Source: CAYLZW01 sp964388085 (GTDB lineage Bacteria > Myxococcota > UBA727 > CAYLZW01). Taken from it: DNA of 9,975 nt. Shown here piece after piece: positions 1-5,792 of the stretch; within the stretch, counting starts at the first letter, position 1, and each line of letters starts with the position of its first letter. The translations under genes were made by a program, and so were the position numbers. The stretch is taken from contig CAYLZW010000222.1 in assembly GCA_964388085.1 (NCBI GenBank), positions 1 to 9,975 on the forward strand. Reading direction: 5' to 3'. The notes under the pieces were generated by a model. It ran no database searches. It was not told the origin of the DNA and was given only the letters and a program-made list of their open reading frames with translations.

Positions 1-155
1 GCGCCTACCAGTACGGCACCGACCCGAAGGTCGACTACGCCATCGACAAGATCGACGAGGTGGAGTCCTTCTTGAAACAGCGCACGGAAGAGGCGTCCGT
101 GTTCGAGGACACCGTGCAGATGCTGGTCGACATGTTCCAGGACGCGCAGGATTGA
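1..155 (+). CDS. sctN: T3SS ATPase SctN/FliI family, C-terminal end (partial)
   Basis: Only the last 50 residues are present; the reading frame starts at base 3 and stops at the TGA at 153-155. The motif AYQYGTDPKVDYAID followed by IDEVESFLKQ matches the C-terminal helical domain of FliI/SctN export ATPases, which typically reads GAY..G.DP.lD.AI....i..FL.Q. In the family this domain lies next to the central SctO/FliJ stalk and the chaperone-docking face. The hexameric ATPase unfolds substrates and releases chaperones at the cytoplasmic side of the export gate. The assignment is strengthened by the downstream order sctO-sctP-sctQ-R-S-T, which conventionally follows sctN. Walker motifs lie outside the window, so activity cannot be judged. 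Flagellar FliI is the alternative; the fused two-SpoA sctQ downstream favours SctN. Confidence 0.8.
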   Translation, partial: AYQYGTDPKVDYAIDKIDEVESFLKQRTEEASVFEDTVQMLVDMFQDAQD

Positions 156-215
156 CGTGATGGTCCCCTCGCTCGGCGCTCCCTACATCGCCTGGGAGAG
201 ACGACGGGAGACCTC

Positions 216-812
216 ATGCAGACCCATTCGCTCCATGCGTTCACGCACACGGCGCTCTTCACGCTCGCGCTCGTGAGCGCGTCCGCCTGCCCGAGCGGCG
301 ACGCGCCCGAGGAGGACATCGCCGCGTTCGTCGACGTCGACGAGGACGACGGCGCCGGCGTGGCCGACGGCGAGTGTCGCGCGGGCGAGCCCTGCGCCTG
401 CGCCGGCGGGGACTGCGCCCTCGCGTGTGAGGGCGTCGGTTGTGACTTCGTGTGCAGCGGCGCCTCGCGATGCGACTTCTCCTGCCCGCTCGGGGGGTGC
501 GACGTGCGCTGTCGGGAGGCGTCGGACTGCGCGCTCGACTGTCCGGCCGGCGGCTGCTCAATCGCCTGCGAGGACGGCGCCCGCTGCGCCACCACGTCGT
601 GCGCCGAGCTGCCGTGCGACATGGACTGCGAAGGTAACGCCAGCTGCGAGATGTCCTGCGGCGCCGGCGGCTGTCGCGGCTACTGCGCCGAGGCGTCGAC
701 GTGCGCCATGGACGAGTGCCCGGCGGGCTGCGCGCTCACGTGCGAGGACGAGGCCGCCTGCGCGCTTGCATGCTCGCAGGCGTCCTCCTGCACGCTGTCC
801 GACGACGGCTGA
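216..812 (+). CDS. Secreted cysteine-rich protein, probable lipoprotein
   Basis: The product is 198 residues. A hydrophobic signal region (residues 6-24) leads to Cys25 in VSASAC, a weak lipobox with Ala instead of Leu at -3, so either lipoprotein processing or ordinary signal cleavage is possible. An acidic stretch (about 29-50) follows. The rest is a degenerate repeat of the type GC-x(3)-C-x(4-5)-C-x(3)-C, for example CPLGGCDVRC, CPAGGCSIAC and CGAGGCRGYC. I count 31 Cys in total. Such an array implies a disulfide-stabilised fold outside the cytoplasm. GGGAG at 206-210, five bases before the ATG, supports the start. It sits 60 bases after sctN and 45 before sctO, so it interrupts the usual sctN-sctO pair. 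Its function is unknown; a surface, adhesive or substrate role is speculation. Confidence 0.75.
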   Translation: MQTHSLHAFTHTALFTLALVSASACPSGDAPEEDIAAFVDVDEDDGAGVADGECRAGEPCACAGGDCALACEGVGCDFVCSGASRCDFSCPLGGCDVRCREASDCALDCPAGGCSIACEDGARCATTSCAELPCDMDCEGNASCEMSCGAGGCRGYCAEASTCAMDECPAGCALTCEDEAACALACSQASSCTLSDDG

Positions 813-845
813 GGGCGCGGGACGACGGCTCGCGTCGCTGTCGGC

Positions 846-851
846 TATGCT
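846..851 (+). promoter_or_regulatory. Candidate -10 element (TATGCT) upstream of sctO
   Basis: TATGCT lies six bases before the sctO ATG, which would put transcription start at or near the ATG and give a leaderless or near-leaderless message. No Shine-Dalgarno sequence is seen before this ATG. No convincing -35 hexamer is visible 16-18 bases upstream. Similar TAnnnT hexamers precede several other genes here. Confidence 0.35.
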
Positions 852-857
852 CGCGGT

Positions 858-1364
858 ATGGCCAAGCTGCCCCCCTATCGCATGCAGACGCTCTTCGACC
901 TCCGCGAGAAGGCGAAAGAAGCAGCCGAGGAATTCTACGCCGAGAAGAAGAAGGTCGTCGTCACCGAGCAGCAGAAGCTCGACGACATGAAGCAGACGCT
1001 GCGCGACATGGCGGCGGCGCGTCAGGCGAAGAAGGAGGAGTACGCCGAGCAGATGCGCGCGGGGGACCTGAACATCAACGGCATCCAGGCGAACGACCGC
1101 CACATCGAGAAGCTGAAGCAGGAGGAGCAGGCCTACCAGGTGGAGATCCAGCGCCAGCACGAGCGCGTGAACGAAGCGCAAGCGGAGGCGGACGACGCCA
1201 TGGAGGCCATGCTGAAGGCCACGCAGGACTACAAGGCGCTCGAGAAGCACAAAGAGAAGTGGCTGAAGCAGGTCAAGCGCGAGGTGATGCTGAAGGAAGA
1301 GGACGCCGCCGACGAGATCGCGCAGGCGCAGTACTTCAAGCGCATCGCCGAAGAGAGAGATTGA
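858..1364 (+). CDS. sctO: T3SS stalk protein SctO (YscO/FliJ-like)
   Basis: The product is 168 residues, a usual length for YscO/FliJ proteins. It is almost wholly predicted alpha-helical coiled coil, rich in K, E, Q and A, with no Cys and one short break around residues 71-80 (RAGDLNINGI) that separates two long helices. The N-terminus (YRMQTLFDLREKAKEAAE) resembles the FliJ start (Y.lq.Ll.iRe..e..A). The C-terminal helix (EKHKEKWLKQVKREVMLKEE) resembles the FliJ family end. In the family the hairpin inserts into the ATPase hexamer like the gamma subunit of F1 and links it to SctV. The position one gene after sctN and directly before sctP supports the call, because coiled-coil similarity alone is weak evidence. 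Flagellar FliJ is the alternative name for the same role. Confidence 0.75.
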   Translation: MAKLPPYRMQTLFDLREKAKEAAEEFYAEKKKVVVTEQQKLDDMKQTLRDMAAARQAKKEEYAEQMRAGDLNINGIQANDRHIEKLKQEEQAYQVEIQRQHERVNEAQAEADDAMEAMLKATQDYKALEKHKEKWLKQVKREVMLKEEDAADEIAQAQYFKRIAEERD

Positions 1365-1365
1365 G

Positions 1366-1397
1366 CCCGCGCGCGCGAGCGCGGCCTCCCGCGCGGG
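1366..1397 (+). other. GC-rich hairpin just after sctO
   Basis: CCCGCGCG (1366-1373) and CGCGCGGG (1390-1397) form a perfect 8-bp inverted repeat with a 16-base loop, beginning one base after the sctO stop. No T-tract follows, so it is not a canonical intrinsic terminator. It could stabilise the upstream message 3' end or attenuate readthrough into sctP. Confidence 0.4.
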
Positions 1398-1480
1398 ATC
1401 GGGCGGCGCGCAACCCGGGGCCGGTTCGAGCGATACTTCCCCCGTGACCTGATGGGAGCATCCCGATGGGGGAGTGATCC

Positions 1481-2395
1481 GTGTCCCGAGTCGACGAACA
1501 GCAAGCGAAGTCCGCCGCCGACGCCGAGCGGCTGCAGAAGCAGCAAGACCGCAAGACGCGCGACGCCAAGAAGACGCAGGAGAGCCAGCAGAAGTTCGGC
1601 GACCTCGTGAAGGCGGGCGCACAGAAGCAGCAGCAGGCGCAGGAGGGGCACCTCTCGAAGGAGCTCGCGCGCCAGCAAGGCCAGGAGCTGGTGCAGCAGC
1701 ACCTCGGCCAGGCGGGCCAGGCGGCGCGGAACGCGCGGCTCGCGCGCGGCGGGGTCCTGCAGCACTCGAAGCTCATGGAGCAGGCGAAGAGCTTCCAAGG
1801 CACGCTCGAGGGCCAGCGCACGCAGACCGAGGACGCGCAGAAGGGACGCGTGGAGACGCGCGAGGAGGGCCTCGGTCGCGCCAAGGAAGCGACCGACGAG
1901 CGCGTCACCGACCTCGACAAGAAGAAAGAGGCGCGCAGCGAGCGGGACAAAGAAGCGCAGCGCGCCGACGCCAAGGCAGAGGGGCGCGTGAACGCCGCCA
2001 TCTCGGGCGCCGGGCAGAAGCGGGGGGAGGGCAGCGGCGCCGACGACGCGCCCGCGTCGCTCGACGTGCAGGCGAAGGGCACAGAGAACACGGCTGGCGC
2101 CGAGGCCACGGCGCAAGCCCACGAGGTGCAGCAGATCCCCGAGCAGATCCTCGAGGCGCTCGCGCAGGAGGTCTACGTCGGCTTCAACGAGCGCGGCCTC
2201 GCGGAGTTCCGCATCGAGCTCAAGGAGGGCGTGCTGCAGGGAGCGACCCTGCGCGTCGAGGCGGAGGACGGCAAGATCAGGCTTCGCTTCGACGGGCTGT
2301 CGGGGCACGCGAAGAACCTGGTCTCCGCCTGCGAGGGTGATCTCGCGCGTCGCTTGCAGGCCAAGGGACTGCGGCTCGACGCGCTCGCGGTGTAG
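1481..2395 (+). CDS. sctP: SctP/FliK-like substrate-specificity switch (needle-length regulator family)
   Basis: The product is 304 residues. GTG start with GGGGGAG at 1468-1474 six bases upstream; an ATG at 1466 stops after three codons. Residues 1-200 are low-complexity and strongly charged (Q, K, E, R, A), probably long helices or disordered. Residues 217-304 form a compact C-terminal domain with alternating strands (AEFRIELKEG, ATLRVEAEDGKIRLRF) and a final helix ending GLRLDALAV, the pattern of FliK/YscP C-terminal switch domains. In the family this part contacts SctU and switches export from early to late substrates, while the N-terminal part acts as a ruler or timer. The locus position after sctO and before sctQ agrees with sctP. 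The call rests on fold pattern plus position. Confidence 0.7.
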   Translation: MSRVDEQQAKSAADAERLQKQQDRKTRDAKKTQESQQKFGDLVKAGAQKQQQAQEGHLSKELARQQGQELVQQHLGQAGQAARNARLARGGVLQHSKLMEQAKSFQGTLEGQRTQTEDAQKGRVETREEGLGRAKEATDERVTDLDKKKEARSERDKEAQRADAKAEGRVNAAISGAGQKRGEGSGADDAPASLDVQAKGTENTAGAEATAQAHEVQQIPEQILEALAQEVYVGFNERGLAEFRIELKEGVLQGATLRVEAEDGKIRLRFDGLSGHAKNLVSACEGDLARRLQAKGLRLDALAV

Positions 2396-2427
2396 CGAGG
2401 CCTGCGGCGAGAGCGCATAAGACCCCG

Positions 2428-2508
2428 TTAACACGCATATTTTCTGCTGCATCCCGCAGCGCCGCGGTGCCCCAAAGACGGGTCACCGCGCGGCGGCGGG
2501 TCGTTTTT
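2428..2508 (+). promoter_or_regulatory. Structured leader upstream of terC-like gene
   Basis: An AT-rich patch (2415-2444, containing GTTAAC and CATATTTT) is followed by a small hairpin GCTGC-ATCCC-GCAGC (2446-2460). A stronger one follows: CGCGGTG (2463-2469) pairs with CACCGCG (2484-2490), with CCC/GGG (2471-2473/2480-2482) extending it inside. A T5 run at 2504-2508 lies 13 bases beyond. TTAACA at 2428-2433 resembles a -35, but no good -10 lies at the right distance. The stretch may terminate the sctO-sctP transcript, control terC, or both. I do not recognise the conserved core of the yybP-ykoY manganese riboswitch that precedes many TerC-family genes. Confidence 0.35.
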
Positions 2509-2555
2509 CGCACACGAGCCCTCGACCGCCGCAGCCCAATTCATAGGATGCGGCC

Positions 2556-3506
2556 GTGACCAGCATCGAACACCTGCCCGCCTGGATCGGCTTTCACGTC
2601 TTCGTGGTGGCCGCGCTCCTCTTCGACCTGCTCGTCCTGCACAAGGAGGACAAGCCCGTCAGCAAACGCGAGGCGCTCGCCTGGACGGCGGTGTGGGTCA
2701 CGCTCGCCATGGTGTTCGCGGGCGGCGTCGCCTACTTCATGGGCAGCGACAAGGCGCTCGAGTTCGTCGCCGGCTACCTCATCGAGGAGAGCCTCTCCGT
2801 CGACAACCTGTTCGTCTTCCTGCTCGTGTTCGCGTTCTTCAAGGTGCCACCGGCCGTGCAGCACCGCGTGCTCTTCTGGGGCATCTTCGGCGCCATCGTC
2901 ATGCGCGGGCTGATGATCTGGCTCGGCGTCGCGCTCATCAACCGCTTCGAGCCCATCATCCTCGTGTTCGCCGCCGTGCTCGTCTACTCGGGCGTCAAGC
3001 TGCTGTTCGAGAAGGACGACGACGACGGCGATCTGTCGAACAACCGCATCGTGCGGCTGGCGCGCCGCCTGCTGCCGTTCTCGGACAACTACGACGGCAA
3101 CCGCTTCATCACGGTGCAAAACGGCGCCAAGAAGGCGACGCCGCTGCTGCTCGTGTTGATCGTCGTCGAGGTCAGCGACCTCATCTTCGCGGTCGACTCC
3201 ATCCCGGCGGTGTTCGGCGTCACGCGGGATCCGTTCATCGTGTACACCTCGAACATCTTCGCCATCCTCGGGCTGCGCTCGTTGTACTTCGCCCTCGCCG
3301 GCGCGCTCGCGGGGCTGCGCTTTTTGAAGCCGTGCCTCGCGCTCGTGCTGCTCTTCATCGGCGGCAAGATGGTGGCCGGCTACTTCGAGCACCACGTGCC
3401 CATCGGCATCGCCCTCGCCGTCGTGGGCGGCCTGCTCGGCGCCGGCGTCGGACTCAGCCTGCTGTTCCCGGAGAAGAAGGCCGCGGTCGCCGAGGGTGAG
3501 CGCTGA
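2556..3506 (+). CDS. terC: TerC/Alx-family integral membrane protein (probable metal-ion exporter)
   Basis: The product is 316 residues, close to E. coli Alx, with about eight or nine hydrophobic segments spread along its length. Family landmarks: LLFDLLVLHK (21-30), EESLSVDNLFVF (77-88), a cytoplasmic acidic loop with DDDDGD (154-159), EVSDLIFAVDSIPAVF (205-220) and SNIFAILGLRSLYFAL (232-247). The acidic residues inside membrane segments (E77/E78, D83, E205, D208, D214) are the conserved TerC signature and probably bind cations. Family members are linked to Mn2+ export, tellurite resistance and alkaline response. GTG start, with AGGA at 2545-2548 seven bases upstream. It separates sctP from sctQ, has its own leader, and has no known T3SS role, so it is probably a bystander. 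Family assignment is near certain; the transported ion is not. Confidence 0.93.
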   Translation: MTSIEHLPAWIGFHVFVVAALLFDLLVLHKEDKPVSKREALAWTAVWVTLAMVFAGGVAYFMGSDKALEFVAGYLIEESLSVDNLFVFLLVFAFFKVPPAVQHRVLFWGIFGAIVMRGLMIWLGVALINRFEPIILVFAAVLVYSGVKLLFEKDDDDGDLSNNRIVRLARRLLPFSDNYDGNRFITVQNGAKKATPLLLVLIVVEVSDLIFAVDSIPAVFGVTRDPFIVYTSNIFAILGLRSLYFALAGALAGLRFLKPCLALVLLFIGGKMVAGYFEHHVPIGIALAVVGGLLGAGVGLSLLFPEKKAAVAEGER

Positions 3507-3565
3507 CCGGCTGCCCGTTCCGGGCGCCGGCGCTCCGTGCTACTCCCGTCGGGCGCAGTTTGCGC

Positions 3566-3571
3566 TATACC
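3566..3571 (+). promoter_or_regulatory. Candidate -10 element (TATACC) upstream of sctQ
   Basis: TATACC ends 13 bases before the sctQ ATG at 3585, in a gap of 78 bases after terC. No Shine-Dalgarno sequence is visible before that ATG, consistent with a very short leader. No clear -35 is seen. It would let sctQ be transcribed independently of terC. Confidence 0.3.
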
Positions 3572-3584
3572 CTGCGCCGTCCTC

Positions 3585-5015
3585 ATGGCCCGACGTCTTC
3601 GCCGCTACAAGTTCACGGGGCTGCCCCGCCTCTCGCGGGAGCAGGTGCGCCTCTTGAACGCCATGATGGCGTATCTGCCGGAGACCGCCTTCGAGGCCGA
3701 CTTCAAAGAGAAGCTGCGCCAGGTCATCGAGCCGCTCGTGCACGCCGACATCGATCTCTGGTTCGACGGCATCACGCGCGTCGAGGGCGGGAAGCTCTCG
3801 AGCCACCTCTGCGATCCCACCTGCGTCGCCGTCATCGGCATGCTGCCGAAGGACCGGCACCTGCTCGTCGAGGTGGACCTCACGGTGGCGCAGCAGGCGG
3901 TCGATCGCATGCTGGGCGGAAACGCCGAGGACACCGACGGGCAGCGTCCGCTCTCCGAGATCGAGGAGGGCGTGTTCTCTTTCATCCTGCTGAAGGCGCT
4001 CGCGCTCTTGCAGGAGGGGGCCGCCTCCGAGCACCAGCTCGCGCTCAAGCTCGGCGGCGTGGTCGGCAGCCACGACGAGCTCTCCGGCCGCGTGCCCGAC
4101 GACACGAGCTATCTGTGCGTCGGCTTCAAGCTCTTCTTCGACCTCGCGGTCGGCTTTCTGCGCGTCTACCTCCCCGAGGAGATCATCAAGAGCGAGCTGG
4201 CCGCGCCGCGCCCCCTCGAGGGCCCCGCCTTCAGCCGCCGCATGCGCCGCCTCGGCGCGCTCGCGCCCCGCGTCGCCACGTTGAAGGTGCCGCTGCGGGT
4301 CGAGGTCGGCCGCATCCCGTTCTCGGTGGCGGACCTGCAGGCGCTCGACACCGGGGACATCATCCTCGTCGAGGATCCGCAGGTGCACCTGAGCGGCGGC
4401 GCGCTCACGGGGCAGGTCAACGCCTTCATCGGCAAGGGGCACCACGGCACCATCCGGGGTAGCCTCGGCACCGGCGAGTCGGGCGCTTACGAGGTCGCCG
4501 TCGATCAGATCCTGCCCGGCGCCGAGCCGCCGGCCAGGGGTGTGCTGCTGTCACAGGAGGAGTCGCAGGTGGACGAGGAGTACGCGCGAGATCTGCCCCG
4601 GTCCGACGACGAGCGGGGCGCTGAGGTGGCGCAGGGTGCACGGCAGGCGCTCCTCGCGCGCGCGCGCTCGGGGGCCGCTCCGCTCGGGCGAGGCCGCGAG
4701 GGACCCCTCGACGAGGAGCACTCCGAGGGCGAGTACGAAGAGGGCGAGTACGAAGAGGGCGGCTACGAAGAGGAGCCGCTGCCCGAGTCCGCCAACATGC
4801 TCGAGGACGTCGCCGTCGCCATGGTCGTCGAGCTCGGCCGGGTGAGCGTGTCCGCCGCCGACGTCATGGGGCTCCGGCCCGGGCAGGTCATCGAGCTCAG
4901 CCGCTCCCCCGGCGACCCCGTGGATCTGGTGGTCGACGGCAAGCGGCTCGGCAAGGGCGAGCTCGTCGAGATCGAGGGCGAGCTCGGCGTGCGCATCCTC
5001 GAGCTCGCGCGCTGA
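3585..5015 (+). CDS. sctQ: T3SS C-ring / sorting platform protein SctQ (two SpoA domains)
   Basis: The product is 476 residues from the ATG at 3585. An in-frame GTG at 3537 would add 16 residues but lies in the likely promoter. The N-terminal domain (about 1-225) includes DPTCVAVIGMLP and PLSEIEEGVFSFILLKAL, like the FliM/SctQ middle region. SpoA1 spans about 231-295 (LKVPLRVEVGRIPFSVADLQALDTGDIILV). A long acidic linker (about 320-405) carries three EGEYE-type repeats. SpoA2 spans about 406-475 (MVVELGRVSVSAADVMGLRPGQVIEL, then DGKRLGKGELVEIEG and GVRILEL), very like FliN. Two SpoA domains in one chain distinguish SctQ from flagellar FliM plus FliN. In the family SctQ forms the cytoplasmic pods that receive chaperone-substrate complexes and anchor SctN through SctL. 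The linker is longer than usual and contains an internal start signal, listed separately. Confidence 0.86.
   Translation: MARRLRRYKFTGLPRLSREQVRLLNAMMAYLPETAFEADFKEKLRQVIEPLVHADIDLWFDGITRVEGGKLSSHLCDPTCVAVIGMLPKDRHLLVEVDLTVAQQAVDRMLGGNAEDTDGQRPLSEIEEGVFSFILLKALALLQEGAASEHQLALKLGGVVGSHDELSGRVPDDTSYLCVGFKLFFDLAVGFLRVYLPEEIIKSELAAPRPLEGPAFSRRMRRLGALAPRVATLKVPLRVEVGRIPFSVADLQALDTGDIILVEDPQVHLSGGALTGQVNAFIGKGHHGTIRGSLGTGESGAYEVAVDQILPGAEPPARGVLLSQEESQVDEEYARDLPRSDDERGAEVAQGARQALLARARSGAAPLGRGREGPLDEEHSEGEYEEGEYEEGGYEEEPLPESANMLEDVAVAMVVELGRVSVSAADVMGLRPGQVIELSRSPGDPVDLVVDGKRLGKGELVEIEGELGVRILELAR
4555..4571 (+). promoter_or_regulatory. Internal ribosome binding site and GTG start inside sctQ
   Basis: AGGAGGAG (4555-4562) is a strong anti-16S match and lies six bases before GTG at 4569-4571, which is in frame (codon 329). 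Initiation here would give a 148-residue SctQ-C made of the acidic linker plus SpoA2. In YscQ, SsaQ and Spa33 an internal start yields just such a C-terminal product, needed for C-ring assembly. The same bases encode Gln-Glu-Glu, a common codon string in this genome, so chance is possible. Confidence 0.55.
4725..4769 (+). repeat. Three 15-bp tandem repeats in the sctQ linker
   Basis: Units at 4725-4739, 4740-4754 and 4755-4769 read GAGGGCGAGTACGAA, the same again, and GAGGGCGGCTACGAA. They encode EGEYE, EGEYE, EGGYE in the acidic linker between the SpoA domains. Copy-number change would keep the frame and only alter linker length. Confidence 0.9.
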
Positions 5016-5038
5016 GCGCTGCGAGCGGCCGCGAGGCA

Positions 5039-5081
5039 TAGGCCGGCGGGGGTGAAACTCACGGCCAACACGGCCTAGTCT
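5039..5081 (+). promoter_or_regulatory. Inverted repeat and candidate promoter before the fliO-like gene
   Basis: TAGGCCG (5039-5045) and CGGCCTA (5071-5077) form a 7-bp inverted repeat. Inside it lies a second, GTGA-AAC-TCAC (5052-5062). The candidate -10 TAGTCT (5076-5081) overlaps the right arm, ends eight bases before the ATG at 5090, and has TGAAAC (5053-5058) 17 bases upstream as a poor -35. The arrangement could be an operator over the promoter of the export-gate block, or a transcript hairpin. Confidence 0.35.
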
Positions 5082-5089
5082 CGGCTGCG

Positions 5090-5788
5090 ATGATCCGACC
5101 TACACCCACAGCGGGCGCGCTCCTTGGCGGGTTCTGCTTCGCGCTGCTCTTTGGCGTCGTGGAGAGCGCGCACGCCGAGGCGGCTGACGACGCTGCGACG
5201 GCGGCGAGCGCGACCGCCGCGGCCGAGCTGCCGGCCGAGCTGCCGCCGCCCGCGCTCGCCACGACCCCGACGACGACGACGACGACGGCGCCGCCGCCCG
5301 CCCCTGCGCCACCACCGCCGGCGCTCGACCCCGTCGACATCCCGCCGGCGTTCGGCGCCCAGGACGCAGGTGGCTTCCTGTGGTCGTTCGTCAAGAGCAT
5401 GCTGATGCTGGCCGCGGTGCTGGCGCTCATCTACCTGGTGCTGCACAAGGGCCTCGGCCGGCTCGTGCAGCGCACGCAGATGGGGCGCCGCATGCGCGTC
5501 GTCGAGCGCATCGCCCTCGACCAGCGCCGCGCGCTCTACCTCGTCGAGGTGGACGGGCAGGAGGTGCTGCTCGCGGGCAGCGAAGGGGGCGTCGTCGCCG
5601 TGGATCTCTCCGGCAAAGAGCGCGATCGACCGGCCACGTCAGCGGCGCCCGCGGCGCGCTTCTCGACGGAGCTCGGTAAGACCGGACGAGCGCCTCCCAT
5701 CACGGGCGCGGACGACGGCAAGGGCGAAGGACAGAGCCGCGTACACGGCGCAGGCGGCGTCAAGGCGCGCGAAGGCGTGGAGGGGTGA
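5090..5788 (+). CDS. fliO: FliO-like export-gate assembly protein
   Basis: The product is 232 residues. A signal-like N-terminus (1-29, ending SAHA before E30) leads to a low-complexity Ala/Pro/Thr stretch (31-90, with six Thr in a row). One membrane segment follows (about 97-117, FLWSFVKSMLMLAAVLALIY), then a basic linker and a short beta domain MRVVERIALDQRRALYLVEV...QEVLLAGSEGGVVAVDLS (about 135-174). That domain matches the FliO core (v.eri.Ld..r.l.lv.v.g...LlG....v..l). The tail is Gly-rich and polar. In flagella FliO aids formation of the FliP ring and sits directly before fliP, exactly as here before sctR. Non-flagellar T3SS loci usually lack it. It ends four bases before sctR, so translation is probably coupled. 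No Shine-Dalgarno sequence is seen before the ATG. Confidence is good for the domain, lower for an equivalent role. Confidence 0.75.
   Translation: MIRPTPTAGALLGGFCFALLFGVVESAHAEAADDAATAASATAAAELPAELPPPALATTPTTTTTTAPPPAPAPPPPALDPVDIPPAFGAQDAGGFLWSFVKSMLMLAAVLALIYLVLHKGLGRLVQRTQMGRRMRVVERIALDQRRALYLVEVDGQEVLLAGSEGGVVAVDLSGKERDRPATSAAPAARFSTELGKTGRAPPITGADDGKGEGQSRVHGAGGVKAREGVEG
5270..5287 (+). repeat. (ACG)6 trinucleotide run in the fliO-like gene
   Basis: Six consecutive ACG codons encode six Thr in the low-complexity region between signal peptide and membrane segment. Slippage would change linker length but not frame. Confidence 0.85.
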
Positions 5789-5792
5789 CGAC

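Noticed and set aside
801..830. 10-bp direct repeat GACGACGGCT at 801-810 and 821-830
   Set aside because: Made of common GAC/GGC triplets in this composition; two copies only, no other sign of a mobile element target site.
1229..2452. Long minus-strand open frame opposite sctO-sctP
   Set aside because: Leu/Arg/Ala low-complexity shadow of the K/E/Q-rich + strand genes; no ribosome site or domain.
2463..2508. Canonical intrinsic terminator after sctP
   Set aside because: The hairpin is good, but the T5 run starts 13 bases beyond the stem instead of directly after it; kept only as part of the leader description.
3537..3584. 16-residue N-terminal extension of SctQ from GTG 3537
   Set aside because: No ribosome site, and the stretch overlaps the TATACC promoter-like element; the ATG at 3585 gives a basic start (MARRLRRYKF) that reads as a natural N-terminus.
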